Shown: positions 43,415-54,728, counted from the stretch's first letter. The stretch: 64,000 nucleotides of DNA from Hortaea werneckii (GCA_037044905.1 JBAOKB010000105.1:124001-188000); one strand, 5' to 3'. Notes: a model not told the origin generated them from the sequence alone. A program made the numbers and translations.

Positions 43415-44596
43415 ATGGCGGCGCATGATGATGTCTATGGCGCACGCTGGGATGAGTCCGGGTTGAGTGGGCAAGTTCCGCGAGTGGGCGGATGTCATTT
43501 GGTGTCGGGATTTATCAACGCCTGTTGTGATAAAGCGGAGTTCCGCCTGGAGCAGACTGAAAAATCGAACGTATGCGACCGGTCTCGAACGCCTCCCGCT
43601 TTTCATCTCCGTAGCCATGCGTTGAGTTTAGGAAGTCAATGCAGCGGAGAGGATTGGCATGGTCTTGGCTGTGAATGCCGGGGGACGGGACAGACAGGGC
43701 GACGGCCTATACGGTATGGCAACTGGTGCGCAGAGCAGTCATGACTGTTCATCTTGTTTGAAACATTTCATCTTTGGTTGGAGGCTGCCATTCTCGTATC
43801 TGGTCGGACATGAATTTAACAGCAATCTGACCGTCTCGCCCTCCGTCCAACGAGTGGTGAGGGCGTCCCGGGGGCTTAACCCAAACGATTCAGAGTACAT
43901 AGTACCTACAGTAGGTTGGGCGCTAATGCAAGGTCCCGCTCGTGTTCGCCCGGCAGCCGATCGCCCGGCGAGCTGCCAAGCAGGGCAGCCGCTCTCTGCC
44001 GATCCTCTCACCTTGTCCCAAGACTCCGTGCCGCCCAATTGGTGTTGTTCAGGCCGCTGGTGGTGGTTGATTATTTATTCCTTGTGTGCGCCAGCCTCCC
44101 CCCGTTGTCTTCCCTCCATCGTTTTCGCGCTCAGGATAGCAGCACGTACGCCTCGCCCACACACTCATTCAGAGATTCGCTCTCCACAGCCCGCACAGCT
44201 CTTTGTGCATCACATTCGTTTAGGTCATACTTCGGTATCTGCGACCTTGCATTCCTTGCAAACACCCCCAGCATTCCACAGCACCTCTGTTGACAGTCCG
44301 GGTCGTCTGACTTCCTCGTGGTAAGTCTATCTTCCATGTGCACTATCTATCAGCTTTCATGTGCCACTTCATCTTCAGCCGTTCGTTGTTGAAACAATGG
44401 GATCGTTTTCTTTGATCGGACAATAAGCGCAAACAAAACAAAACAAAAAACCACCCCCTCGAGTCCTCATTCCGCCTTGTTCGCCTCCATCCACTTCCAC
44501 CTCCAGCCAAAACACTTTCGCACACTCCACATTCGCTAACACCGCTGGTCGGTAGTCACACCACAACCAACAAACAATCTCGCATCAACTATCAAC
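43415..44596. other. Upstream region of the GH17 gene
   Basis: About 1.2 kb with no supported gene. It ends in a C/A-rich leader typical of highly expressed fungal genes (CACCACAACCAACAAAC-type sequence just before the ATG). Confidence 0.5.
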
Positions 44597-45799
44597 ATGA
44601 AGGCCGGCCTTCTCAGCGTCGCGGGTCTCTCCGCCCTCGCCGTCGCCCAGCCTCACGGGCAGGCTCACCGTCACCTTCACAAGAAGGATGTCGTCGTCAC
44701 TGAGACTCAGATGGCGACTGCCACTGCCCCACGTGCGGTCGTCTACGTCGACAACTACGGCAACCCCCTCTACACCTCTTGGGGCGGTGACTCCAACACC
44801 CAGCCAACCGAGGCGCCGGAACCTTACTCCGCTCCTGAGCCGTACTCTGCTCCCGAAGAGGAGGAGGAGACTACCTCTTCCCCGGCTCCTCAGCCGACCC
44901 CGGAGACCACTGAGGCTCCTGCTCCTTCTTACGCCGAGCCGACCACCTCTGCTGCTCCGGCCCCGACGAGCACTTCGTCTGGCTCTGACAGCTCCGAGGG
45001 CTCTGACAGCTCGATCGACGCGTCTGGCTACTCCATCTCCTACTCGCCGTACAACGCCGACGGTACCTGCAAGGACCAGAACCAGGTCGACATGGACTTT
45101 GAGCAGATCTCCGGCTACAGCATGGTCCGCACCTACGGCACCGACTGCAACCAGACCGCCACCGTGCTCAACGCCGTCCGCGCCCACGGCATGAAGCTCT
45201 TCGCCGGTATCTTCGACATCAGCAACATTGACGGCGAGGTCTCCAACATCATCGACGCCACCAACGGCGACTTCTCCAACATCCACACCATCTCCGTCGG
45301 CAACGAGCTCGTCAACAACGGCCAGTACAGCGCTTCCGACGTCGTGTCCGCCCTGAACAACGCCCGCGGCCAGCTCTCCGGCGCCGGCTACAACGGCAAC
45401 GTCGTGACGGTCGACACCTTCGTGGCCATGATCGCCAACCCGGAACTCTGCGAAGCCTCCGACTACGCCGCCGCCAACTGCCACGCCTTCTTCGACGGCG
45501 GCGTCGCGGCCGAAGACGCCGGCTCCTTCGTCCTCAGCCAGGCCCAGCAGGTCTCCAAGGCCTGCGGCGGCAAGAACACCTGGATCACCGAGTCCGGCTG
45601 GCCGACGCAGGGCCAGAGCAACGGCGCCGCCGTCCCAGGCACCGCCAACCAGCGCGCCGCCGTCGACTCCCTCAAGTCCGCCTTCTCCGGCAACCTCATC
45701 CTCTTCACCGCCTACAACGACATGTGGAAGTCCAACAACGCCGGTACTTACGGCGCCGAGCAGTTCTGGGGTATGTACGGCAACGCCCCGTCTAGCTAA
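44597..45799 (+). CDS. GH17 cell-wall glucan endo-1,3-beta-glucosidase-like protein (Scw4/Scw10 type)
   Basis: A 400-residue, intronless secreted protein. Signal peptide residues 1-17 (MKAGLLSVAGLSALAVA) are followed by a His/Lys-rich propeptide with a dibasic KK site (about 30). Next comes a Pro/Glu/Ser/Thr-rich linker (about 65-140), likely O-glycosylated. The GH17 barrel begins at GYSISYSPYNADGTCK. The acid/base Glu is in ISVGNELV (about residue 236) and the nucleophile Glu is in TWITESGWP (about 333). C-rich codon choice (GCC, ACC, AAC nearly always) is much stronger than in its neighbours, indicating high expression. It should act in the wall, remodelling beta-1,3-glucan. The 422-codon open frame on the opposite strand is an artefact of this codon bias. 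Confidence 0.9.
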   Translation: MKAGLLSVAGLSALAVAQPHGQAHRHLHKKDVVVTETQMATATAPRAVVYVDNYGNPLYTSWGGDSNTQPTEAPEPYSAPEPYSAPEEEEETTSSPAPQPTPETTEAPAPSYAEPTTSAAPAPTSTSSGSDSSEGSDSSIDASGYSISYSPYNADGTCKDQNQVDMDFEQISGYSMVRTYGTDCNQTATVLNAVRAHGMKLFAGIFDISNIDGEVSNIIDATNGDFSNIHTISVGNELVNNGQYSASDVVSALNNARGQLSGAGYNGNVVTVDTFVAMIANPELCEASDYAAANCHAFFDGGVAAEDAGSFVLSQAQQVSKACGGKNTWITESGWPTQGQSNGAAVPGTANQRAAVDSLKSAFSGNLILFTAYNDMWKSNNAGTYGAEQFWGMYGNAPSS

Positions 45800-46979
45800 G
45801 TAAAGCCCGGCTCGCTTTCGCTCTCTCCAAGTGAGAGAGAGAGATGCACGCACGGGCTACAATTTCCCAAAATTGAAGCTCTCGGCTACGAATTTTTGCG
45901 ACGATTCTTCTTAAGCAGCGGGCAGCTGGGCTGTATAGACATCCCTTCTTCTTTTTTTATTTAGCTGGGAAGGGAAATGCGATGTTTTGCATGAAACAAA
46001 AGGGTCAAATGGCATACGAGGCGTTTTACCATTTTTTTCACTCTTTTTTTTTTTTTCTCGTTTCCCTTTCATCTCACAATTGGGCTTTCCGGCCTGATTC
46101 CTCTTTCTTGCTTTTCGATGTCATTTTTGCCTCCCGTTCCCGTTAGCTCTGCCTGTAATAAGTGAGTTTCAGGTCTTCGTCCCCGGGGGGCGGAACTTGC
46201 GACGGGGGTAGTACGTTTTTGATTAGAGAACGAGTATGACGCGCTTTGAACGACTTTTCGCCGTCCGTGTGTGGTTCGATTTTCTCTCGATCTTGTGCTT
46301 ACCATGTGTCTCTATATACACCCGGCAATATCGGCCATCTTAATGTTAAGAAAAGGATGCAAAGACTCGCGGATTTATACCATGGTGGATGGTGTGGTTA
46401 AAGATGAGTAGGAGTGAACCGGTTCACCCGCAGCTAGCGCCTCCTCCACCTCCTCCCCGCATGGCTTCCGCCCACCTGCATCTCTTTGATGCGCTTCTGA
46501 CGTCGTGCCTCTAGCGTGTTTCGCTCTCTGGGAACTTGAGCTGTGTGTCCCGGAACCATTAAGCATTGCGGTTTCATCATTCATATATCCATGTTCCTGC
46601 TGCATAACCTGTACGTCCAATGTTTCTAGTCTTGATCCACCTCTTTCGAAGTCGATACCGCGAGTTACTGTAGTAGTTTCCCGCTTTTTTAACAACTTCA
46701 CCCCAGTTGTGCTCCCAGACACCCCTTCTATTCCCCAGCAACCGATCCCCCCAAGAACCCGGGTTTGTCGTCGCGCCTATTGCGCTGCTCCTTCCCCGTC
46801 CCTCCAGTCTCCTCCCTCCCCTCTTCCCCCCCCCCGACTGGATCTTTTCCGTGCCTCCATAAAGTATCGGACACTTGGGGCTGGAGATTGCTATAGCACC
46901 GGATCACGGTCATCATCACCGGACTCCGGATCATACCTTCCAAGGCGCCTGCTCCTCCCGTCCACACGATAGGGGAAAA
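45800..46979. other. Intergenic region between GH17 and PCMT genes
   Basis: About 1.2 kb with no supported gene. A CT/GA hairpin (CTCTCTCC ... GAGAGAGAG) lies 20-45 bp after the GH17 stop, in its 3' UTR. Confidence 0.5.
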
Positions 46980-47980
46980 ATGGCGTGGAGATCCTCGGGC
47001 GCATCGAACCAGGCGCTGATCGAGAACTTGGCGAGTAATGGCCTCATCACGCAGGGCCGGGTGAAGCAGGCGATGCTGGGGGTGAGTAGTCTCCCCTCTA
47101 CCCTCTTCCCTTCCTCCCAACCTACCTACCCTACCCTTTACAAGCCACGGGGAGGGTGTCCCCAGAAGGAAGCCGCTCCCCAAGCAAGCCGCTCCGCGTT
47201 CTCTCTCTCTCTCTCTCTCTCTAACCCCCTCCCAAGGTCGATAGAGCGCACTACGCCCCCGCATCCCCGTACCAAGACTCCCCGCAACCCATCGGACACC
47301 GAGCCACGATCTCCGCCCCGCACATGCACGCCGCAGCCTGCGAGTCACTCCTTCCTTACCTCAACCCCGGGGCCCGCGTGCTGGACATCGGGTCCGGGTC
47401 CGGGTACCTGACGCACGTGCTGGCCGAGCTGGTGAAACCGGGTGGGGGGGAGGTGGTAGGCGTCGAGCACATCTCGGCGCTGGTGGAGCTCGCGCGGGGG
47501 AATACGGCGAAGAGTGTGGAGGGGCGGGAGCTGTTGGAGAGTGGCGCGATCCGGTATGTGAAGGGGGATGGGAGGCTGGGGTGGAAGGAGGATGGGCCGT
47601 ATGATGCGATTCATGTTGGGGCGGCGGCGGCGGGGCAGAATTGGGGGTTGGTTGAGCAGTTGAAGGCGCCGGGGAGGTGAGTTCTGTCTTTTTTCTTTTT
47701 TTTTTTTTTTTGGCCCCCTTTTTGAGGTCTGGGATCCTTGTGGGGGGGGGGGGGGGGGGGGGGGCGGGAGAGTATCTCGGGATGGGAAGCTTGTTCATCC
47801 CCTCCGTATCAGAACCGAACACACGCTGACGCAGGGCTGGCTACTAGACTTTTCATCCCCGTCGAGGAAGGCTACATGCAGCATATCTACGTCATTGATA
47901 AGAAGGAAGATGGATCCGTCACGAAGAAGAAGGATATTGGCGTGCAGTATGTTCCTTTGACTGATGCTCCGGAGGAGTGA
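46980..47980 (+). CDS. PCMT1: Protein-L-isoaspartate O-methyltransferase
   Basis: A 224-residue enzyme in three exons (46980-47081, 47237-47676, 47848-47980). The PCMT hallmarks are present: NQALIENLASNGLI at the N-terminus, VDRAHYAP and TISAPHMHA (substrate pocket), the S-adenosylmethionine loop VLDIGSGSGYL (82-92), GDGRLGW and YDAIHVGAAA. The acceptor for exon 3 was chosen 20 bases beyond a nearer AG because only it gives RLFIPVEEG, the conserved strand. The cytosolic enzyme repairs isomerised Asp/Asn in aged proteins. Intron 1 carries a (CT)n run and intron 2 a T run and a 23-base G run. Confidence 0.9.
47742..47764. repeat. Poly(dG) tract, 23 bp, inside an intron
   Basis: A pure run of 23 G in the second intron of the isoaspartyl methyltransferase gene, preceded about 30 bases upstream by a T run. 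Confidence 0.9.
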
Positions 47981-48781
47981 TGGGAAGCATATGAGAAAAA
48001 GAAAAGGGTGGGTCGTTTGGTGAAACGGTCAGATAACGATACGAGATACGAAGTCTACGGTGCATGAAATGAGCTTCTTCAGCGTCTCTTGGTTCTTCCG
48101 ATGGCGTTGACTTTCTATATGAGACTGGTCATCGATGGTGGCAAGTCATGTGTCACCCCAACCAATTTGGCTTCAACAACCAGACGGAAAATCTCTCTCT
48201 CTCTTTTTTTTTTCTCCCCTAATTCTTTTTCGCATTAGGAATCTTATTCATCTTGAGATGCACAGGGAAAATTCTTCCCCACCACAGGAAGTGAAATGCC
48301 CTCATGACGACGTTGTCGGTAGGCCAGGGAACAGCAAATGTCCGAGTTCCATCGGACGGGGCAGAACTACAACCCCGTCGATTGAAGCATTGCAAAGTCT
48401 AACAGGTACAAACCCTGAGTAACCCTTGCCATCTAATCGATATCAGACATCCCACTAGATCCCTCACGTGCTTATCAAACGGAGCAAGGAGACGGGACAG
48501 GAATGTTGACCCCAGAACTCATCTGGATCTCAGGAATTCCTGTATAGATATTTGTACCTAGTGACCTGCCTTGAAGGCCTCTCAACAGATCCTATTTTCG
48601 GATGGAGAAATACAGGTGACAGATTTTCATGCCGACGGGGCCATCGCTTTACTTGACCTGGCAAAAGGGCCAAACCCAGGCACGAACTGCCGCTCCCGAA
48701 CAACACCCGTTACCATTTCCACCAAACAGCATTGCAATCAGCTGATCACACATGCAACCACCACTCCTCCCTATGAAAACC
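47981..48781. other. Intergenic region
   Basis: About 800 bp with no supported gene and no repeat of note. Confidence 0.5.
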
Positions 48782-49195
48782 TCATTCAGTCCACGACCTC
48801 AGATACCTCTTCGCAGGACTCTCAGCGCGCTTGCCTGGCCCCGAACTCTTCGTCCCGGCCCTCCTGCCGTCCTCCGTCGGACTCGACGTGGTGATGACCA
48901 GCTCGGGCAATTTCTTCCTCAGATCGTCGTGAACCTCGTGCACTAGGGTCGCGGTGTCCTGAATGCATTGCGATGGGTTATCATCGTCTCCGCATCTGAA
49001 ATGGTTCATGTTGGGGTGCAGGGAAGCGGGATAAGATGGTGGGATCTGTGTCGATGGAGACGGCTGGACAGGCCATTCTTTGACGAAAGCGTTGGAGGCG
49101 CCGTGCTTGTGGTTTGAATTCTGTGCGCGGCACCGTTGCATAGGGGCTGTGGAGTTGTTTATGCGGGCGCTGATGAGGAAGTCGATGGTGTCCAT
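48782..49195 (-). CDS. Possible small protein of unknown function
   Basis: A 137-residue open frame starting with a true ATG (MDTIDFLISARINN). It contains NHFRCGDDDNPSQCIQDTA and a plausible helix LVHEVHDDLRKKLPELV. The C-terminus is basic and Ser/Pro-rich. No family is recognised. A short open frame just upstream on the same strand (to 49350; MAYRPRKIHIEYF) might be another exon, but I found no splice that joins them well. Support is composition only. Confidence 0.35.
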   Translation of the reverse strand: MDTIDFLISARINNSTAPMQRCRAQNSNHKHGASNAFVKEWPVQPSPSTQIPPSYPASLHPNMNHFRCGDDDNPSQCIQDTATLVHEVHDDLRKKLPELVITTSSPTEDGRRAGTKSSGPGKRAESPAKRYLRSWTE

Positions 49196-49517
49196 GGTGG
49201 GTAGGCGAGTTTTAGCACGGGATGACTTAGCGATTCGGAAGAGTCACCGCAGCCGGTGACGAAGGATTCGCGTGTAGGAATAGGAGTAAGAGACTCCTGC
49301 CCATGTGCTGGAAAGTATTCTATATGGATTTTCCTAGGCCTGTAGGCCATCGTGACAAAGAAACCTGCCGCAAAAAGTGTAGTGAGCTCCCACCGTACGG
49401 TTCGCTTCCCAAGGTGAACAAAGAACAGGACAGGGATTCCAACTAACGCCAGGTCTCACGCACATCATATTCGGGGGTATCATCAATGCAAATTTAATAA
49501 ATCCACAGCTCCTGATC
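49196..49517. other. Short intergenic region downstream of APC2
   Basis: 322 bp. No confident gene, apart from the possible upstream exon mentioned for the small protein. Confidence 0.35.
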
Positions 49518-52205
49518 TCAACCAGCAATCGCCCACATCTCACCATCCCTTGCCACTTCTCCCCTCCCTTCCATTTCCCCTAGGAGCAACATCACTTCAT
49601 CTTCACCATACGTAAAAGTCGGCAGTACCATCTTCAACATATTGGTAATGCCCATGAAACCACCAACCTCCTTTGGCCCGCCATCTCGCAACATGCCTTT
49701 GATGAAGGTCTCGAACATAGGGGCGCTTTCGCGGAGCATGGCGTCCTGGGACATCATGGCCGAGACGGCTTCGCCTTGTGGCTGCATGGCAGGTTGAGCT
49801 GGACCGGTGTCCATGTCGAGGGACTCGAGCACGGCATAGCTGCCTGGTGAAGGCTGGTAGAGGGCCTTTTTCCCTGTCCAATAGCCCAAAGCGTCAAACA
49901 CGAGCTCCTCTTCCATCTCGAGGACTTCCATTATCTGCTCAGAGGACAGGGTTGCGCCAGTTCCTTGCTCGCCAAATAGACTGATGACGCTTGCCCTCCA
50001 TGCTGGCACATTTTCTTCTCTGATTCGTCTATCCTCCATTTCGAGGTCAACGGTGACCCGAGCGAGGGCCTTGCGGAAGTGCAATTTTCTTTGATTGCCC
50101 AGTCTTGCGAAACGATCACCAAAAGTCACGTCCATCTCAGCCATCGTGCTTGGCAGTAAGAAGTCGTTTGAGCGCATCTGCGGCCAGAAGAAGCCAGACA
50201 GAACTTGGACATTGTAGTCTGGTACGGAGGAAGCTGCGTTCTCCGGCTGCTGAGCTTCAGGAGGCGACTTTGAACGTTTGTGGTAATACCTTTCGCCTCG
50301 TCTGGTAGCGACCAAGTTGAGAGCGGCCGCAAATTGCGAAGGCTTCATCCTATCTTCGAAGCCCTTGTATAGCTCCTGCATTGTGATACCGCCTCCAGGG
50401 ATAGCTGCCGCAATGTCCTTGGGCTTCGGTTCTGCGTTGACAGCAGACGACGGGGCAGTGGGGTTGAGCTGCCTGTTGAGGCGAACGGAATCGCGAACGT
50501 CTTTCAACATGACTTCTGCAGCTTGCAGCTTGGTCGCATCCAGACGTGATTTGAAAAGCTCGATGAGTCGTGTCTCTTTGACATATTCGGGGTCTGTTGC
50601 CTGGAGTAAGTGCTGCGCAAGCACTGTCGTGACTTCTTTGATGAATTCTTCTTGATCAAAGAGGCCTAGAATGTAGGCCACCACGTCTTCAGACATAGTT
50701 GCTTTGTAGTTAGGTCCAGCATCGATCGGATCGGGCATCCAGTCCATGTCGTTCCAATCTGTGATCCTGTGATCGCGAGTGTCTTCCAGTGAAGACTGGG
50801 AGACTTCGAAGGTAATATCAGGGCAGACTTTATTGCTATCCGGAGCAATAATCTGACCCTTTTCATCAACCTCAGCCAAGAAGCTTGCAGCAATGATGCT
50901 GACTGTATCATCTCTCGTGCGTAGATAGGCACGTATTGGACCAGCGACCTTCTCCAGCATCACGCCCCGGGAATCCAGAAGGCGAAAGGCGTGGATGACG
51001 GAGGTGTAGATGCTCAATATGTCCGTGGTGCTCGCACCTGCATGCAGCAAGCGTGTGGAGGTTTGGCTGATGAAGCTGCTGCAGACGAATGACTTTTCGC
51101 TCAGGCTTGAAGCAAGACAGTCTTTGATATCGAGCAGCGCGCCCATGCTGTCTGGCCAAGCCTTGACATAGTCTAGAAGATTTGCTGTTCGAAGTCGGCC
51201 CAAGTTGCTGATAGCAATCTGCTCAAATTGGGATCGATCAACGTCGGACATCTTCATGTTCTCTTTCCCATTGAGAGCGCCGAGAGAGCGCTCCATGAAA
51301 GGCATGAGCCATTGTTCGACCCACTCACGCACTTTTGGTACAGTACTGCATTTTCCCGTCCAGCTGAGACGAAAGCACACCCTCTCAATGGCGGGCCTCC
51401 GGAGAAATTTGTGCATTGCATGAGCGAAAGCTCTTTCACCTAGGTCGCCTCCCAGTCCAACTCTGCTGAGACTGAATAGGTCGAGGTCTACGCTGACCTC
51501 GCACAGACAGCGTCCGTGTCTGACGCAATTTTCGACATCATTTCTTGCAAGTGATTGGCACATATTCTGGTACAAAGCGCAAGCTAAGGTCTTTTGGATG
51601 CGATGTTGGGGCAAGGAATGCAGAGTCATGTTGAGTACCGCTTGCCGTAGCTGGTCGTTAAGCTGCTGCACAGATTGCTTCGAAGGTCGATCAGTCCCAT
51701 CCAGCAATGCTAGAGGGCGACTCAGAAGGACATCTAACATTGGCTCCAGAACACTGATAGTCTCGTTTATGGCCTCCGTGGCCTGAGACGAGGCGATTGG
51801 CTTTTGCCAGAAGGAGAGTCGGGGAAGCACAGACTGACGAAGATGGCCATCCATTTCATTTGAGCACCATGCGACCAGCTCCCTGCGAGTAGTCGACTCA
51901 CTGCATATCAGGGAGATGGCCTCCTTCACTTCAAGCCTCGGCCTAGCGGCATGTCTTTGCTGGCCAAAATCGGGCACGCTTAGATATCTGGTGGCGACGC
52001 TCCACGCTCGCTCCAAACGCACAGTAGCATCGGCAGAAGTGAATGCGCTCTCCGGCTTCCTGAAAGACTTTGTAGGGGACTTGAGGCTTCCTATCTGGGG
52101 CGTCGTCTCCGGCGTCGGTGTTGTGAAGTACTTTTGTGGGAAGACGGAAGCGAACATTTCGTTGGCACCATTCCCTCTACCGGGGAGAGAAGCAGCGGCG
52201 ACCAT
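49518..52205 (-). CDS. APC2: Anaphase-promoting complex subunit 2 (cullin-like)
   Basis: An 895-residue, intronless protein. The N-terminal half is cullin-repeat helical sequence. The segment ILSIYTSVIHAFRLLDSRGV then VAGPIRAYLRTRDDTVSII (about 410-450) is the APC2 signature. The cullin-homology domain follows (about 520-720; MTMQELYKG-type and FFWPQMRSNDFLLP). The last 60 residues form the APC2 winged helix (PMFETFIKGMLRDGG to the end, LLLGEMEGRGEV). APC2 is the cullin scaffold that holds the RING subunit APC11 in the cell-cycle ubiquitin ligase. ATG 52205 is the first in frame. It diverges from the hydratase gene by 238 bp. Confidence 0.88.
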   Translation of the reverse strand: MVAAASLPGRGNGANEMFASVFPQKYFTTPTPETTPQIGSLKSPTKSFRKPESAFTSADATVRLERAWSVATRYLSVPDFGQQRHAARPRLEVKEAISLICSESTTRRELVAWCSNEMDGHLRQSVLPRLSFWQKPIASSQATEAINETISVLEPMLDVLLSRPLALLDGTDRPSKQSVQQLNDQLRQAVLNMTLHSLPQHRIQKTLACALYQNMCQSLARNDVENCVRHGRCLCEVSVDLDLFSLSRVGLGGDLGERAFAHAMHKFLRRPAIERVCFRLSWTGKCSTVPKVREWVEQWLMPFMERSLGALNGKENMKMSDVDRSQFEQIAISNLGRLRTANLLDYVKAWPDSMGALLDIKDCLASSLSEKSFVCSSFISQTSTRLLHAGASTTDILSIYTSVIHAFRLLDSRGVMLEKVAGPIRAYLRTRDDTVSIIAASFLAEVDEKGQIIAPDSNKVCPDITFEVSQSSLEDTRDHRITDWNDMDWMPDPIDAGPNYKATMSEDVVAYILGLFDQEEFIKEVTTVLAQHLLQATDPEYVKETRLIELFKSRLDATKLQAAEVMLKDVRDSVRLNRQLNPTAPSSAVNAEPKPKDIAAAIPGGGITMQELYKGFEDRMKPSQFAAALNLVATRRGERYYHKRSKSPPEAQQPENAASSVPDYNVQVLSGFFWPQMRSNDFLLPSTMAEMDVTFGDRFARLGNQRKLHFRKALARVTVDLEMEDRRIREENVPAWRASVISLFGEQGTGATLSSEQIMEVLEMEEELVFDALGYWTGKKALYQPSPGSYAVLESLDMDTGPAQPAMQPQGEAVSAMMSQDAMLRESAPMFETFIKGMLRDGGPKEVGGFMGITNMLKMVLPTFTYGEDEVMLLLGEMEGRGEVARDGEMWAIAG

Positions 52206-52443
52206 GGCAACTGTCAACAGGCCGCGTTATCAGTCCATAGTAATCCGAGATCTACTCATAATGAGAGTTTCACGGGTTCGAGACAGACGACGTGAATGCA
52301 GGCGCGGTCCAATTTCCGCTTGACGCGTGCTCACATGACTTTGGCTAGTGCCTAGTTAAGCCGAGGTAGCTCTAACCTCACAGCTTCGTGCAGGTGGACT
52401 TGCACATTGCAGCCAACAATTTCCCTAACATTCACCTGCAATC

Positions 52444-53408
52444 ATGTTGTTCGCCACGGGAGGAAGAGCGGCACGACATGCAATCGCCACAAAGTGGCCG
52501 AGATTTGGTGGCGTCAGAGCGGCGACATCATTATCCTCAGCTTTGAAGATCAGCAGTATTCCGGCTCCTCACGCTGGCAGCATCTCCGTCTTATCGTTGA
52601 ACAGACCTTCGGCTCGCAACGCCATCTCAAAGCAGTTGCTCTCTGAACTGAATGGCGTAGTAGAGGGATTGCACGCCGAAGGGGTCAAAGGAAGCACAAG
52701 AGCATTGATATTGGCCAGCGAGAGCGATCACGCCTTTTGCGCCGGCGCTGATCTGAAGGAGAGGTTGGACATGTCACAGGATGAGTAGGTAGTGGCGAGG
52801 AGCGGATTTCTTTAGCAAACGCTGATAGCCATGTAAGAGTCAACGAGTTCCTCCAGAAGTTACGTAGCACTTTCACCCGCCTGTCCACCCTGCCTATGCC
52901 TACTATCTCCGCCATTAGCAGCACAGCCTTCGGTGGCGGACTTGAGCTTGGTTTATGCACCAACTTCCGTGTGATGGCCTCTTCGGCAAGAGTTGCACTG
53001 CCAGAGACAAGACTGGCCATCATTCCTGGAGCAGGCGGCACATACCGCCTTCCCGCTATTGTAGGACCAAATCGCGCTCGCGATCTCATCATGACTGGAA
53101 GGCAGTTGATGGGCCCTGAGGCCTATTTCATCGGTCTTTGCGATAGGCTTGTGCAAGTCACGCAAGAACAAGAAGCTGCGCCAGGTGTCGCTAGAGGATT
53201 GGTACTGGAACAAGCTATTGATATGGCCAACGTCATTTGCGAAGGCGGGCCGGTAGCACTGAGAGCAGCTATGCAGGCTGTCGATGGATGGGAACAAGGT
53301 GAAAAGAGCGAGAACGCGGCATACGACATGGTCATCCCCACAGAGGATCGCAAGGAGGCTCTGAAGGCGTTCGGTGAGAAGAGAAAGCCGATGTTCAAAG
53401 GCAGATAG
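52444..53408 (+). CDS. Mitochondrial enoyl-CoA hydratase, methylglutaconyl-CoA hydratase (AUH) type
   Basis: A 303-residue protein in two exons (52444-52784, 52838-53408). Residues 1-40 are basic and free of acidic residues (MLFATGGRAARHAIATKWPR), a likely mitochondrial presequence. The crotonase fold follows: LNRPSARNAIS, HAFCAGADLKER (oxyanion hole), FGGGLELGL and the catalytic Glu region PETRLAIIPGAGGTYRL. The last motif is typical of the AUH group, which hydrates 3-methylglutaconyl-CoA in leucine breakdown. An unspecific short-chain enoyl-CoA hydratase is the alternative. The donor is GTAGGT, a weaker form. Confidence 0.88.
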
Positions 53409-53687
53409 GCAAACATGGTCTTCACGGCTAGGCACGGTCCTCATGCACATGAATGTAAGGAATACGTCACCTTCGGCTCAAGCTTGAAGATGAAGTGAGG
53501 TTCGGTTTAGTACTTGTGGCGAAAACGGCCTTTCACTTTCACACCTGCTTCATTCACTTCTGCAGGTGTTGACTATTTAAGACAGCTTCCTCTCTCTCTT
53601 CTTTTTTCAACTTACTTTTGAACAATTAAGCTTCTGACGAGGACGCTACTCAGCTCACAATTCACCCAAGGGACACATTTACACACC

Positions 53688-54728
53688 ATGTCTTCTAACC
53701 AATTCCCGAAGACCGACAACAACGTGCCAGCGAAGCCCTTCAAGCTTACTGGCCGCAATACCAGCACACTGAAGGCGAACGACATCCAGAGTTCTACGGA
53801 GACTTCCTCGAGCCGCGCCCAGCAACCTCGTGAGTCGACTCCTACACCCAGCGTCAGCTCTGCTCCTGGCACTTCCTCTCGTCATAGGATTCTTTCACCA
53901 GAGAGCATCCCGCTCGAAACACGCCGTCGCCAACAAATGCGCGCTTCCTCTGCAGCTCCCACAACATTCAACACGCGCGAGGAAGCTGCGGCTGCTAGTC
54001 TGATGAGCATGCGTGAAGATCAGGGACCCCAATCAAGCCAACACAAGCGCCATGCCTCTCTGTCTTCACCGGCTCCAACCAATCAGAAGGTACGCAAGGC
54101 AGCTGAGGGAAGCGTCCGCGCCTCCGGCACATATGGTGAGCAGCGCCAGGACCAGCGTCCGCTCATGTACCAAGCAACTCCAGCAGCCCAGCTTCGGGCC
54201 AGTGTACCTCCCCAGATCAACCAGCAGCAGCCTCGCACCAACCGTCAGGGCCTCAACGACATCCGTCAGCGGCTGCTAGGTCCCCACCAGGGACCCAGTG
54301 CGGCAGTCGGACACCCTCAAGCTCCATTCTCACCAACTCCGACCGCCTCTGCCGCCGGTAACCGCACCAACCCACAATTCCCTGTCCCAGTCGACCCCCC
54401 TTTCTTCCCGAGGGACTACACCGGCAAGAAGATTGTCGGCAAGCCTCCCAGCTCCCCAGCCGCCATCGCCACAGCCAACCACGTGATAGCGGGCTTGAGA
54501 GCGGTGCGGGACTTTGCGGAGCAGGAGTACGGCTTCACGCGCGCGGAGACGAAGCAGATGTTCATGGATGCGACGAAGTTCATAAGGGAGGACGCTGCGC
54601 GTGAGAAGGAGGAGAAGAGGAAGAAGCAGATGGAGATGCAGGAGGAGGGGGCGAAGGAGAAGGTGGGGAGTTCGAAGGATCGTAGCTCTGTGGGTGATGG
54701 AGATGGCAGGAAGAGTGGTCAGCAGTAA
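53688..54728 (+). CDS. Largely disordered protein of unknown function
   Basis: A 346-residue, intronless protein. Residues 1-240 are low-complexity Ser/Thr/Gln/Pro with short motifs (PAKPFKLTGRNTSTLKAND, RHRILSPESIPLETRRRQQ). The only ordered part is C-terminal (about 255-325): PFFPRDYTGKKIVGKPPSSP, then an amphipathic helical stretch (VIAGLRAVRDFAEQEYG, TRAETKQMFMDATKFIR) ending in a charged coiled coil. No family recognised. The long uninterrupted frame and good start context support it as real. Confidence 0.65.
   Translation: MSSNQFPKTDNNVPAKPFKLTGRNTSTLKANDIQSSTETSSSRAQQPRESTPTPSVSSAPGTSSRHRILSPESIPLETRRRQQMRASSAAPTTFNTREEAAAASLMSMREDQGPQSSQHKRHASLSSPAPTNQKVRKAAEGSVRASGTYGEQRQDQRPLMYQATPAAQLRASVPPQINQQQPRTNRQGLNDIRQRLLGPHQGPSAAVGHPQAPFSPTPTASAAGNRTNPQFPVPVDPPFFPRDYTGKKIVGKPPSSPAAIATANHVIAGLRAVRDFAEQEYGFTRAETKQMFMDATKFIREDAAREKEEKRKKQMEMQEEGAKEKVGSSKDRSSVGDGDGRKSGQQ

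Noticed and set aside
44585..45853. 422-codon open frame antisense to the GH17 gene
   Set aside because: It mirrors the extreme C-ending codon bias of the GH17 gene. The product is Val/Gly/Arg-rich with no motif.
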